Assembly (NCBI GenBank): GCA_938015295.1
Contig: CALLQB010000047.1
Location: 1 to 64,000 of the forward strand
Length of the DNA stretch: 64,000 nucleotides
From: an uncultured Acidimicrobiales bacterium
GTDB taxonomy: Bacteria; Actinomycetota; Acidimicrobiia; Acidimicrobiales; SHLQ01
Reading direction: 5' to 3'
The translations under genes and the position numbers were made by a program. Below, in pieces: positions 45,807-53,853 of this stretch; the first letter of the stretch is position 1, and each line of letters opens with the position of its first letter. The notes below the pieces were generated by a model, which worked only from the letters and a program-made list of their open reading frames with translations, was not told the origin of the DNA and searched no databases.

Positions 45807-46523
45807 TTACGGCATGCCCCAGCCGCTTGGCACCGTCTTGGCGACAACGCAGCCGTCGCCCTCAAAAGCGCCTTCGACGAACCAGGTGCTGCCGCTCCCC
45901 GCCAGCCGAGGACGTTGGCCGGAGATTTCTGCCAGATACTCGCGGTATCTGGCCAGGTCTGGTTCCACGACGAGTGCCGCTGGTTCAAGGTCGTTTCCGT
46001 GGTCACCGCGTGGTCCAGCTAGTGCATCCCATGCTCGATAGACCTCGATGGTCGAACAACCAAACGGTGGTGTCAGCAGTGTGTAGGTCCGTTCGACAAA
46101 ATCGAGCGGCTCGACCACCTCACCAATCCCTGAAACCCGGGCCCGCCCGCCAGTGAGACAAAAGGCGACATCGGCGCCGATACCGGCAGCTCGCACCTCG
46201 TCATCAAAGCCGGCCCAACGCAGCACGGCCGCAGCATCAGACGATCCGCCGCCAAGGCCAGCGCCGGGAGGGATCGACTTGTCGAGCACGACTCCGGCGG
46301 TGCGCCCGGCAAGCGCCAAGGCCTGCAGAACAAGATTGTCGGGGCCGGCCTCGACTCCTGGCGCATTGAGAATCTCAAGCCCGTTGCCGGAAGGATCGAT
46401 ATCGAGCCGGTCGTGCAGATCGAGCGAAACCATTTCGGCATCGATGAGGTGGTAGCCATCGCTTCGGGTGCCGGTCATCGAGAGTGAGACCGTGAGTTTG
46501 GCTGGGGCGAGAATCCTGATCAC
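45807..46523 (-). CDS. ispE: 4-diphosphocytidyl-2-C-methyl-D-erythritol kinase
   Basis: This 238-residue GHMP kinase of the MEP isoprenoid pathway starts APAKLTVSLSMTGTRSDGYHLIDAEMVSLDL. The ATP-binding motif is PPGAGLGGGSSDAAAVL and the C-terminal Gly motif is RLAGSGSTWFV. It is shorter than typical IspE (about 280-310 residues), with a compact C-terminal half. It lies 21 bases after ksgA. An internal TAGTCT 7 bases before the GTG suggests an additional leaderless promoter. Confidence 0.92.
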   Translation of the reverse strand: MIRILAPAKLTVSLSMTGTRSDGYHLIDAEMVSLDLHDRLDIDPSGNGLEILNAPGVEAGPDNLVLQALALAGRTAGVVLDKSIPPGAGLGGGSSDAAAVLRWAGFDDEVRAAGIGADVAFCLTGGRARVSGIGEVVEPLDFVERTYTLLTPPFGCSTIEVYRAWDALAGPRGDHGNDLEPAALVVEPDLARYREYLAEISGQRPRLAGSGSTWFVEGAFEGDGCVVAKTVPSGWGMP

Positions 46524-46536
46524 GACGTCAAGACTA
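46524..46536 (-). promoter_or_regulatory. Leaderless -10 of ispE
   Basis: TAGTCT (46536-46531) is followed by TGACGTC (7 bases) and then the GTG at 46523. It lies at and just past the ksgA stop. Confidence 0.5.
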
Positions 46537-46544
46537 CGAGCGAT

Positions 46545-47351
46545 TCATGGTGCGGCGATGGCTAGCCGGCCCCATTCCTCGACCGATAGTTCTTCGGGTC
46601 GAGCCTCGGGGCGCACCTGAGCTATGTCGAACGCGTCGGCAGCGACCATCGATCCGAGCGACTTACGCAGCATCTTTCGACGCATGCCAAACGCTGTTCT
46701 GACGAGCAGAAATAGCCGGTCGGGGTCAGCGGTGGTGGCGGGCCCATCAGGGTGGCGCACGATCTCGACCAGCGCCGAATCGACCCGCGGTTGTGGAATG
46801 AAAACCGTCGGCGGCACTTGGCCAACCACTTTGGCGGTGCCCCAGTAGGCAACCTTTACCGAGGGAATGCCGTAGGTCTTCGAACCCGGCTTTGCGGCAA
46901 GACGTTCGCCGACTTCGAGTTGCACCATCACCAGCATTCGCTCGATCAACGCAACGTCATCGAGCAAGTCTGCGATGAGCGGTGTGGCAATGTTGTAGGG
47001 CAGATTGGCAACCAGCACGTGCGGCACGCCACCAAGAATCTCCGACCAGTCGGCATGCATCGCATCGGCCAAGACAACCTTGGCATCGGGAGCGACCTCG
47101 CCCAGCGGCCCAATCATGCCGGCATCGAGCTCGACCGCGGTCACCGCTGCTCCCGTTTCGAGGAGCGCAAGTGTTAGCGACCCGACACCGGGGCCAATCT
47201 CGACGACCTTGCTCCCCTCCCCAATTCGAGCAAGGCGAGCGATGCGACGCACCGTGTTTGGATCGGCCACAAAGTTCTGGCCTTTGGCCTTTTGCGGGGC
47301 AAGACCGTATTTTTCGAGAAGCTCAGCTACCTGCGCAGGGCTATGGGTCAC
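46545..47351 (-). CDS. ksgA: 16S rRNA dimethyladenosine transferase (KsgA/RsmA)
   Basis: The 268 residues have KAKGQNFVADPNTVRRI at the N-terminus, SAM motif I VVEIGPGVGSLTLALLE, the acidic VELD, and the catalytic NLPYNIATPLI. It dimethylates two adenines near the 3' end of 16S rRNA. I chose the GTG at 47351, two bases after the rpf stop, because the family homology begins there; a start 13 codons upstream would overlap rpf. The rpf-ksgA-ispE order matches M. tuberculosis Rv1009-Rv1011. Confidence 0.95.
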   Translation of the reverse strand: MTHSPAQVAELLEKYGLAPQKAKGQNFVADPNTVRRIARLARIGEGSKVVEIGPGVGSLTLALLETGAAVTAVELDAGMIGPLGEVAPDAKVVLADAMHADWSEILGGVPHVLVANLPYNIATPLIADLLDDVALIERMLVMVQLEVGERLAAKPGSKTYGIPSVKVAYWGTAKVVGQVPPTVFIPQPRVDSALVEIVRHPDGPATTADPDRLFLLVRTAFGMRRKMLRKSLGSMVAADAFDIAQVRPEARPEELSVEEWGRLAIAAP

Positions 47352-47353
47352 GC

Positions 47354-48193
47354 CTAGGAGATGCCGGCAACCCGAGAACACTCGGGCCAAGCGTTAGCCG
47401 GCGACTGCAAGCGGGTAAGAGCCAACGCCATAGCGTCCTGGTTGGCCGGAAGTGCTGCAGCGGGGTCTTGACCATGAAGCTCTGGATGGAAGCTCGACGC
47501 GGTCCAGTCCCAGGTTGCTTGGCTGAATTGGTAGGCGCCCCGAAACTTTCCTGATCTGCTGACCGCGGCGTAGTTGTTGGTCGACTCACAGTGGCGAAGG
47601 GCCGCCCACTGCTCGGGGGTGGGGTCAGATGCCTTTGCGGCAACCGGAACGACCGGACCGGGCGCAGGCGCTTCGGTCGCCGGAGGTTCGGTGCTTGGTG
47701 GTTCGGTTGTTGGGGCGTCTGTCGACGGGACCCCGGTTGAGGGAGGCAGCGTGCCTGGAGGTTGGGTCGACGGCGGTTCGGTAGATGGTGGCTCAGTAGA
47801 AGGAGGTTGTGTGCCTGCGGGAGCGGTTGTTGGTGGCGTAGTAGTTGGGGCCGCCGTGGTCGGAGCAGAAGTAGTAGCCGGAGCGACCGTGGTGGTGGGA
47901 GCAGCCGTACTGGTTGGCGCAGCCGTCGACGTAGGGGCAGCCGAACTGGTGGTGCTCGTCGGTGGCAAGGTTTCGATGGTTTGGATAACCACCGGTAGCT
48001 CCGGTGGCGTGGTCGCTGTGGTCGCCGTGGTCGATGGAGCAACGGTCGGCGTCGTGGGCGTTACCAACTCGTCGTTCGTCGCGGTGCCTCCTGACGAGTC
48101 GACGCTAAGAGTCACCGAATCACCCGCATCGGCCGACGTCTGGTAATCCCAGAGCAGCACGGGAACGGCAAGGAGAGCCACGATCAAGGCCAA
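47354..48193 (-). CDS. Resuscitation-promoting-factor-type transglycosylase
   Basis: This 279-residue exported protein has a hydrophobic N-terminal segment (LIVALLAVPVLLW) and then a long Thr/Pro/Ser-rich linker (about 40-190, with PPSTEPPST-type repeats). The C-terminal Rpf domain has WAALRHCESTNNYAAV with the catalytic Glu, YQFSQATWDWT, and ALALTRLQSPANAWPEC. Rpf cleaves peptidoglycan and promotes regrowth. The start is uncertain: no ATG or GTG is in frame, and a TTG at 48193 is the best option, though a basic stretch just upstream could belong to the protein. Confidence 0.85.
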   Translation of the reverse strand: MALIVALLAVPVLLWDYQTSADAGDSVTLSVDSSGGTATNDELVTPTTPTVAPSTTATTATTPPELPVVIQTIETLPPTSTTSSAAPTSTAAPTSTAAPTTTVAPATTSAPTTAAPTTTPPTTAPAGTQPPSTEPPSTEPPSTQPPGTLPPSTGVPSTDAPTTEPPSTEPPATEAPAPGPVVPVAAKASDPTPEQWAALRHCESTNNYAAVSRSGKFRGAYQFSQATWDWTASSFHPELHGQDPAAALPANQDAMALALTRLQSPANAWPECSRVAGIS

Positions 48194-48398
48194 GGCGACG
48201 CGCCAACGTTCTGGTCTTCGAGATTCCAGCGCTCCAACCCTTCCGTGTCTTTTGTACCGGGTGCCTAATTACATCGATGTCGTACGACGGCACGACGTTA
48301 GAGGGGCTATAACTCGAACGCAATCCGGCCTCACGCACAGTGAGATTGCCGCTACTCACGAAACTTCGCCGAAATTAACCGCTTGGTATGTTGCGGAC

Positions 48399-48410
48399 TA
48401 GTTTGAAGCA
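48399..48410 (+). promoter_or_regulatory. Leaderless -10 of the SDR gene
   Basis: TAGTTT (48399-48404) is followed by GAAGCA and then the ATG at 48411. Confidence 0.6.
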
Positions 48411-49181
48411 ATGGGGGCACACGAAGGACGAGTAGTCATTGTTACCGGAGCGGCATCAGGCATTGGCCGAGCCACCGCAGAACGGGTCGAGGCTGAAGGC
48501 GGGTCAGTCGTCGCGGTCGATCTCGACGCCGACCAATTGGCCTGGACCTCGGCACACCCACGCATCGAACTTCTGGCAGGCGATATCACCGAAGAGCCGG
48601 TCAACGACGCTGCGGTCGCGCTGGCCGTCGAAAAATTCGGCGGCGTCGACGGAGCGGTGTTCAACGCCGGCATTCCGACATCGGGCGACCTTCTCACCTT
48701 GCCTCTCGAAAAATTCGACCGCGTGATGGAGGTAAACGTGCGGGCGGTGCTGCTTGGCATTCGTGCCGTTGTGCCCGCCATGCGCCAACGCGGCACCGGC
48801 GGAGCAATCGCGATCACCGCGTCAACCTCGGGCATGGCCGCCGACCCGAACATGTGGCCGTACAACACCTCGAAAGCCGCCGTCATCAACCTCATGCGCG
48901 GCGCCGCCCTCGATCTAGGGCCACTCGGCATTCGCGTGAACGCGGTGGCCCCTGGTCCAACCGAAAGCGGTATGACCACGCGACTTCTCGAGAACAACGA
49001 AGCCTACGAAGGACTACGACGCCGCACCGCCCTGCAGCGTTGGGGCACATCCGAAGAAGTTGCTGCGGTACTCAGCTTTCTCGTTTCACCCGATTCGAGC
49101 ATCGTGACCGGCGCACTCGTGCCCGCCGATAGCGGCATTAGCGCCAACACCGGACAGTTCCTGCCGAACGAAAAACCCTGA
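48411..49181 (+). CDS. Short-chain dehydrogenase/reductase
   Basis: This 256-residue classical SDR has VTGAASGIGRATAERVE as the NAD(P) loop, NAG (FNAGIP), Ser in ITASTSGMA, and YNTSKAA with the catalytic Tyr and Lys. It ends with the usual PDSSIVTGALVPADSGIS. Asp in VAVDLDADQL after strand 2 favours NAD(H). It is the first gene of the catabolic island, followed 32 bases later by the PNPOx-like gene with a strong AGGAG site. The substrate is unknown. Confidence 0.92.
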   Translation: MGAHEGRVVIVTGAASGIGRATAERVEAEGGSVVAVDLDADQLAWTSAHPRIELLAGDITEEPVNDAAVALAVEKFGGVDGAVFNAGIPTSGDLLTLPLEKFDRVMEVNVRAVLLGIRAVVPAMRQRGTGGAIAITASTSGMAADPNMWPYNTSKAAVINLMRGAALDLGPLGIRVNAVAPGPTESGMTTRLLENNEAYEGLRRRTALQRWGTSEEVAAVLSFLVSPDSSIVTGALVPADSGISANTGQFLPNEKP

Positions 49182-49213
49182 CCAACCCCGAGTCCCCTGG
49201 AGGAGACCACACC

Positions 49214-49741
49214 ATGAGCGAACATCCCGACGAATACGTCGCACCCGGCAACTACGAGGACGTCACCAAGTACGACCTCGAAGCAGACGACGAAGAAGAA
49301 CTGCTGCTCGCCCACAACGAGTGCACCTTCATCTGGGCCAACAAAGAAGGCTGGCCCGTCGGCGTCATCATGTCGTACGTGTGGGTCGACGGAAAGTTCT
49401 GGCTCACCGCAACCTCGCAGCGCGCCCGCATCCACGCAGTACGCCGCGACCCCCGGGTCTGCATCGTGGTGACAAGCACCGGTTCGCCCGTCGCCCGCAA
49501 CAAGGCCATCACCTACAAAGGCAACTGCACCATTCACGAAGACCGAGCGGTCAAAGACTGGTTCTACCCAGCACTTGCCGCCGCACTTCGCCCCGACAGC
49601 GAAGAAGGACAAGCCAACTTTGTTCAGTTCCTCGACTCGCCACGCCGGGTCGTGCTCGAGGTCGACCCAACCCAACGCATTGGCTACGACGGCGGAAAGA
49701 TGGCCAAAGCCACCGCAGCCTGGATGCGCGAAAACCTCTAA
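49214..49741 (+). CDS. Pyridoxamine-5'-phosphate-oxidase-fold (FMN/F420-binding) protein
   Basis: The 175 residues form a split-barrel fold: FIWANKEGWPVGVIMSYVWVDGKFWLTATSQRARIHAVRRDPRVCIVV is the typical strand order of PNPOx-like flavin or F420 binding proteins. Such proteins in actinobacteria often reduce substrates with F420H2, which fits the LLM enzymes nearby. GGAGGAGA lies 6 bases before the ATG. It is followed by a GGGGTCAGG hairpin. Confidence 0.85.
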   Translation: MSEHPDEYVAPGNYEDVTKYDLEADDEEELLLAHNECTFIWANKEGWPVGVIMSYVWVDGKFWLTATSQRARIHAVRRDPRVCIVVTSTGSPVARNKAITYKGNCTIHEDRAVKDWFYPALAAALRPDSEEGQANFVQFLDSPRRVVLEVDPTQRIGYDGGKMAKATAAWMRENL

Positions 49742-49747
49742 CAACTA

Positions 49748-49776
49748 GGGGTCAGGCACCTCAAGTACCTGACCCC
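49748..49776. repeat. GGGGTCAGG-family hairpin, site 1
   Basis: GGGGTCAGGCAC (49748-49759) faces GTACCTGACCCC (49765-49776), an inverted pair with one mismatch and a 5-base loop. It lies directly after the PNPOx-like gene. The same 12-base unit recurs at 55995-56055. Confidence 0.85.
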
Positions 49777-49821
49777 AAAGTATTTTGACCACCAGATCAC
49801 GCACAACGAACGAGGAAATGT

Positions 49822-50469
49822 ATGACCGGAATGAAGCTTGGCTTGAGCGCCGACGAAGTGCTCACCACCACACGTGCGGTGCGCAAGCGCATCGACTTCG
49901 ACAAACCTGTCGAACGCGAGGTGATCATGGAGTGCGTCGAGATCGCCCAGCAGGCGCCAACCGGATCCAACAACCAAGGCTGGCGTTGGATGTTTGTCAC
50001 CGACCCCGAAAAGAAGACAGCGATCGCCGATATGTACCGGGCAAACTTCTACCCCTATATCGGCATGGACGACCCCGACGCAGAAGAAATGCCCGCCCGC
50101 GACGTAGGCGATCGCATTCTTTCCTCAGCAGTCCACATGGCTCGACGACTGCACGAAGTGCCCGTTATGGCGATTCCATTACACACCGGTCGCCTCGAAG
50201 GCGCCGACACCTTCCGGCAGGCATCGTCGTGGGGCTCGATCCTCCCGGCCGTTTGGAGCTTCCTTCTAGCACTGCGCGAACGGGGACTCGGCAGCTCGTG
50301 GACCACGCTGCACCTGCCCAACGAGCGCGAAGTTGCCGACCTGCTCGGTATTCCCTTCGACGAATACACCCAAGTCGGCATGTTTCCCATCGGTTACACG
50401 CTGGGCACCGACTTCAAGCTCGCGCAACGAGTACCTGCCGAAAAGTTCGTGCATTGGGATACCTGGTAG
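49822..50469 (+). CDS. Nitroreductase family protein
   Basis: The 215 residues begin TTRAVRKRIDFDKPVEREVIMECVEIAQQAPTGSNNQGWRWMFV, the FMN-phosphate binding N-terminus of nitroreductases. SWGSILPAVWSFLLALRERGLGSSWTTLHL forms the dimer helix. It reduces nitro groups, quinones or enones using NAD(P)H. A GAGGA ribosome site lies 7 bases upstream. It is co-directional with the MFS gene 17 bases later. Confidence 0.9.
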   Translation: MTGMKLGLSADEVLTTTRAVRKRIDFDKPVEREVIMECVEIAQQAPTGSNNQGWRWMFVTDPEKKTAIADMYRANFYPYIGMDDPDAEEMPARDVGDRILSSAVHMARRLHEVPVMAIPLHTGRLEGADTFRQASSWGSILPAVWSFLLALRERGLGSSWTTLHLPNEREVADLLGIPFDEYTQVGMFPIGYTLGTDFKLAQRVPAEKFVHWDTW

Positions 50470-50486
50470 CACCCGGTTAACTCCAC

Positions 50487-51842
50487 ATGACGAGGGTCGG
50501 TGCCAGCCGTCTGCGCACCGCAGCAATGCTCGGCGGAGGAATCGGCGGCTTCGACGCGTCGGCCTCGTTCATTCTGTATCCCGAGATTCGCGACACCATC
50601 GCAAACGGTGACGGCGCTGCAGCTTCCTGGGTGCTCACGATTGGCGGAATCGTGGGTGCCGCTGTGCTGCTGCAGGCAGGGCGCCTCGCCGACCGGTTCG
50701 GCCATCACCGATTGTTCGCTGTTGGCGTAACACTCTTCACGGTCAGCTGCCTGGCCGCCGCGATCTCCCCGACGTTGCTAGTACTGGTCGGCGCACGCGC
50801 AGTACAAGCGGTCGGCCTCGCAGTCATGGGGCCCAGTTCGGTCGCGATCATCGTCGATTCGAGCCCGCCAGGAACACACAGCAAATCGCTGGGCAGATGG
50901 GGAACCATCACCGCCATTGCTGGCGTCATCGCTCCCCCAGCAATGGCCGTGCTGGTCGGCATCGCATCGTGGCGCGGCGCCTACCTTTCCTTTGCGCTGG
51001 TCGGCGCAATCGTTGCAGCAATCGCTCTGCCCGGGGCGAACAAGGTCGACGTGAAGCCGGCAGCACCCAACCCCGATCTTCTCGGAGCTGGCTGCATTAT
51101 GACCGGTCTTGGACTGCTGGTTCTCGGCCTCGTTGAAGGCAACGGCTGGGGGTGGTTGACGCCTCGCACAATAGGTGTGCTGGCCACCTCGGTCCTGCTT
51201 GTCGGATTCACCGTTGTTCGTTCTCGCACCCAGGCCGATCCGGTGGTGCCGCTCGACTTGCTCAAACGGTGGAATGTCTCGCTGGCCTCAGCGGTCGGCC
51301 TTATTGCAGCGATTGCCCTCTACGCCCAGTGGGTGGTGATGCTCAGTCTGCTCACCGAACTCTGGGATGTCTCGCTGTTGCCGGCCGCACTCCTATTGTC
51401 GCTTATGCCCGGGTCGATGGCGGTGTTCGCAACCTTTGCCGGCTCGATGATCGACAAGGTCGGATTCGGCAAGGTCATGGTGCCGGGAGCCCTGATCTAT
51501 TCGTTGTTGTTTCTTCCGTCCGCTCTTGGCGTCGGAGCCGAACCGAACTGGTTCCTCCTCATTCCCGGACTCATCGGCGCCGGAATTGGCATGGCGACAG
51601 TCTGGCCCCCGCTCACCGGTGCCGGCACGCGCAACCTGCCCAGCGACCGTCTCGCCACAGCGAGTGCCGTCATCCACACCTTCCAACGAATCGGTGGCGC
51701 CCTCGGCTCGGCCATCGCCGTAGCCTGGGTGGCAGCCGGATCTCCGGGCGCAGTGGCGACCTACCGCGACCCCATCTGGATGCTGGTCATTGGCGGCGTG
51801 CTGATCGCTACCGGATCAGTAGCGTTCAGGGCTTCGGCGTAG
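50487..51842 (+). CDS. MFS transporter (DHA-type)
   Basis: The 451 residues have about 14 hydrophobic helices, as in DHA2 drug exporters. The MFS motif A between helices 2 and 3 is GRLADRFGHHRLF, and the motif C-like TITAIAGVIAPPAMAVLVG follows. It likely imports or exports the compound processed by the cluster. It converges on the ThuA-like gene, the two reading frames overlapping by 17 bases at their 3' ends. Confidence 0.9.
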   Translation: MTRVGASRLRTAAMLGGGIGGFDASASFILYPEIRDTIANGDGAAASWVLTIGGIVGAAVLLQAGRLADRFGHHRLFAVGVTLFTVSCLAAAISPTLLVLVGARAVQAVGLAVMGPSSVAIIVDSSPPGTHSKSLGRWGTITAIAGVIAPPAMAVLVGIASWRGAYLSFALVGAIVAAIALPGANKVDVKPAAPNPDLLGAGCIMTGLGLLVLGLVEGNGWGWLTPRTIGVLATSVLLVGFTVVRSRTQADPVVPLDLLKRWNVSLASAVGLIAAIALYAQWVVMLSLLTELWDVSLLPAALLLSLMPGSMAVFATFAGSMIDKVGFGKVMVPGALIYSLLFLPSALGVGAEPNWFLLIPGLIGAGIGMATVWPPLTGAGTRNLPSDRLATASAVIHTFQRIGGALGSAIAVAWVAAGSPGAVATYRDPIWMLVIGGVLIATGSVAFRASA

Positions 51843-52614
51843 CCGCCCACGAAATAGCATTCGCTACAACCGTTCGGTAGTTCGGATCGGCGTAGGTGTT
51901 GGCGCTGTCGCCAAACTGAACGTATGCGATTGGCGAGTTACCGTGCGATGTTGTCCACACCAGCAGGTTGCTGCCGGCCGGATGAGTCCAGCCCTCGTTG
52001 CTGAACTTGGTGCCGCGAATCGCGTGGTCGGCCGAATAGAAATTGTCGGCCGTGAAACTATGCGTGCTGCGCATCAGCGGCTCGACGGAGTCTTCGAACA
52101 CCGGGCACAGATAGACCTCGTCGGTGATCTCAAAGGTCGGGGCGAGTCCTGCACAGATCGGATGATCGGGCTGCAACACCTCGACGGTGTGGGTGACCTC
52201 ATGGCGGTAACCAGAGTCGGGATAGTCGACTCCGCGAAGGGTCGCCGGTTGGTAGTGGAACCGTCCACCGACAATTTCGGCATACCCCGGCCATGTCGGC
52301 CAACCAGCGATGGCATGGTGCAAAAACACCATTCCCTTGCCGGCGTCGATCAGTGCCTCGAAGGCCTCGATGTAGCCAGGTGGCGGATCGTCAAATTCAG
52401 CCGGCGGATCAGAGCGGGTAAAGGTAATGCCTGGCATGTCGTACATGACGAACACATCGAAGTCGGCGGCCCGGTCGGGGTGCACCAACTCGACGGCCTC
52501 GGGGTGCTCCACATGGGTCCATTCAATCCTCTTGTTCGCGTCGAACACAGCAAAAAAGGCGTCCTCGTCAAACGGGTGACCTTTGGTTACTAGAGCCACC
52601 TTCGTTTTCGGCAC
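51826..52614 (-). CDS. ThuA-like domain protein
   Basis: The 262 residues form a class I glutamine-amidotransferase-like fold: KVALVTKGHPFDEDAFFAVFDA, FDVFVMYDMPGI, AGKGMVFLHHAIAGWPTWPGYAEIVGGRFHY, and VTHTVEVLQPDHPICAGL are the ThuA/trehalose-utilisation segments. Family members lack the amidotransferase Cys and act as sugar-related enzymes or binding proteins. It is divergent from the LLM gene across a 109-base region with a palindromic operator candidate. Confidence 0.85.
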   Translation of the reverse strand: MPKTKVALVTKGHPFDEDAFFAVFDANKRIEWTHVEHPEAVELVHPDRAADFDVFVMYDMPGITFTRSDPPAEFDDPPPGYIEAFEALIDAGKGMVFLHHAIAGWPTWPGYAEIVGGRFHYQPATLRGVDYPDSGYRHEVTHTVEVLQPDHPICAGLAPTFEITDEVYLCPVFEDSVEPLMRSTHSFTADNFYSADHAIRGTKFSNEGWTHPAGSNLLVWTTSHGNSPIAYVQFGDSANTYADPNYRTVVANAISWAATPKP

Positions 52615-52650
52615 ATCTACCTTTCGCTTAGTAGAGTCGGGCTTGGGACA

Positions 52651-52670
52651 AATTGACCACGTGGTTAATT
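52651..52670. promoter_or_regulatory. 20-base near-perfect palindrome, candidate repressor operator
   Basis: AATTGACCACGTGGTTAATT pairs at 18 of 20 positions (one mismatched pair, 52655/52666). It sits midway between the divergent ThuA-like and LLM genes. Size and symmetry fit a dimeric TetR- or GntR-type regulator, which is not encoded in the window. Confidence 0.6.
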
Positions 52671-52723
52671 ATTGTCTGTTCCACCGTCCATAGCGAAACA
52701 ACGCAACAGAAACGAGACCGTAC

Positions 52724-53812
52724 GTGAAAGTCGGCATTAACCTTCCAGCCCAGTTTCCCCTCGACAGCACCAACATGATGGTGCCGGTCTACGAAGAGAT
52801 GGGCGCCGACTCCTACTGGGCTCCCGATCACATTCTGGGGGTGTTCCACCCGGGACTGTGGAGCGAGATTCCGCTGTCGGCGATGGCCGCCGACCCCGAT
52901 GCGTTCTATGACCCGTTCTGCTACGGCGCCGTTGTCGGCACGATGACCAACAAGCCCTACGGCATTTCGGTTACCGACAGCACCCGTCGCCGTGCCGCCG
53001 ACCTCGCTCGCACTGCCCTCACCCTCAACGACCTCATCCCCGGTGGGTTCATCCTTGGCATCGGCTCGGGTGAAGCCGAAAGCATCACGCCCTTCGGTTA
53101 CCCGTTCGACAAGCCGGTCGGCGTGCTCGAAGAGTGCCTGATCGAACTGCGGTCGCTACTCGACACCGGCATGATGCCCGGCAACCCAATCGGCCGCATG
53201 GGTCTGCCGCTCGAAGCCGAAGGCCGCGGCAAACCCGAGGTCTGGGTCGCTGGTCATGGCCCTCGCATGCTGCGCCTTACCGGCCAGTACGGCGACGGCT
53301 GGATTCCGGCGTGGGGCATGTCGCCCGAAGAGTACGGTCAAAAGCTTGGGGTCGTCGCCGATGCTGCTTCGGCCGCCGGGCGCCCCACACCTACCGCAGC
53401 GATGCTGCCTTTCACCCTGTTCGCCGAAAGTGCCGAACGCGCCGAGGAAATGTTCGAGGCCGAACCCCTCGGCAAACTCTTTGGACTGTTCGCCATGGGC
53501 AGCGTCTGGGAAGAACACGGACTCACCCATCCGCTCGGCAACGACTCGAAGGGCTTCATCGACGTCATCATCCACGACCTCGACCCCGACGAACTTCGCG
53601 ACCTTGCGCCCACTATTCCTTTCGAGATGGTGCAGCAGGTCTTGTTCGTCGGCAACGCTGACGAACTCGCGACTCAGTTCGAGGGCTACGCAAAGGCCGG
53701 ACTCGAATACATCGTGATGGCCAACCTCACCGGCGTTGTGGGCGGCATGGACGAAATCATGGCTCGTGGCGCAGACCTGCCACAGCTCATGAACACGCTG
53801 CGCGACCTGTAG
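52724..53812 (+). CDS. LLM-class (F420-dependent type) oxidoreductase
   Basis: This is a 362-residue TIM-barrel luciferase-like protein. MKVGINLPAQ opens strand 1, and YWAPDHILGVFHPGLW, ITPFGYPFDKPVGVLEECL, WVAGHGPRMLRLTGQYGDGWIP and VVADAASAAGRPTP are LLM family segments. It probably uses F420H2 or FMNH2. It starts with GTG and is the first gene of the operon LLM-molybdopterin oxidoreductase, downstream of the operator candidate. Confidence 0.9.
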   Translation: MKVGINLPAQFPLDSTNMMVPVYEEMGADSYWAPDHILGVFHPGLWSEIPLSAMAADPDAFYDPFCYGAVVGTMTNKPYGISVTDSTRRRAADLARTALTLNDLIPGGFILGIGSGEAESITPFGYPFDKPVGVLEECLIELRSLLDTGMMPGNPIGRMGLPLEAEGRGKPEVWVAGHGPRMLRLTGQYGDGWIPAWGMSPEEYGQKLGVVADAASAAGRPTPTAAMLPFTLFAESAERAEEMFEAEPLGKLFGLFAMGSVWEEHGLTHPLGNDSKGFIDVIIHDLDPDELRDLAPTIPFEMVQQVLFVGNADELATQFEGYAKAGLEYIVMANLTGVVGGMDEIMARGADLPQLMNTLRDL

Positions 53813-53853
53813 TCACCGGCTTCAAAACCCACCAACCAAAAGAGACAGCAACG

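Noticed and set aside
48194-48410. c-di-AMP (ydaO-type) riboswitch before the rpf gene
   Set aside because: Some rpf genes carry one, but I could not find its conserved blocks here.
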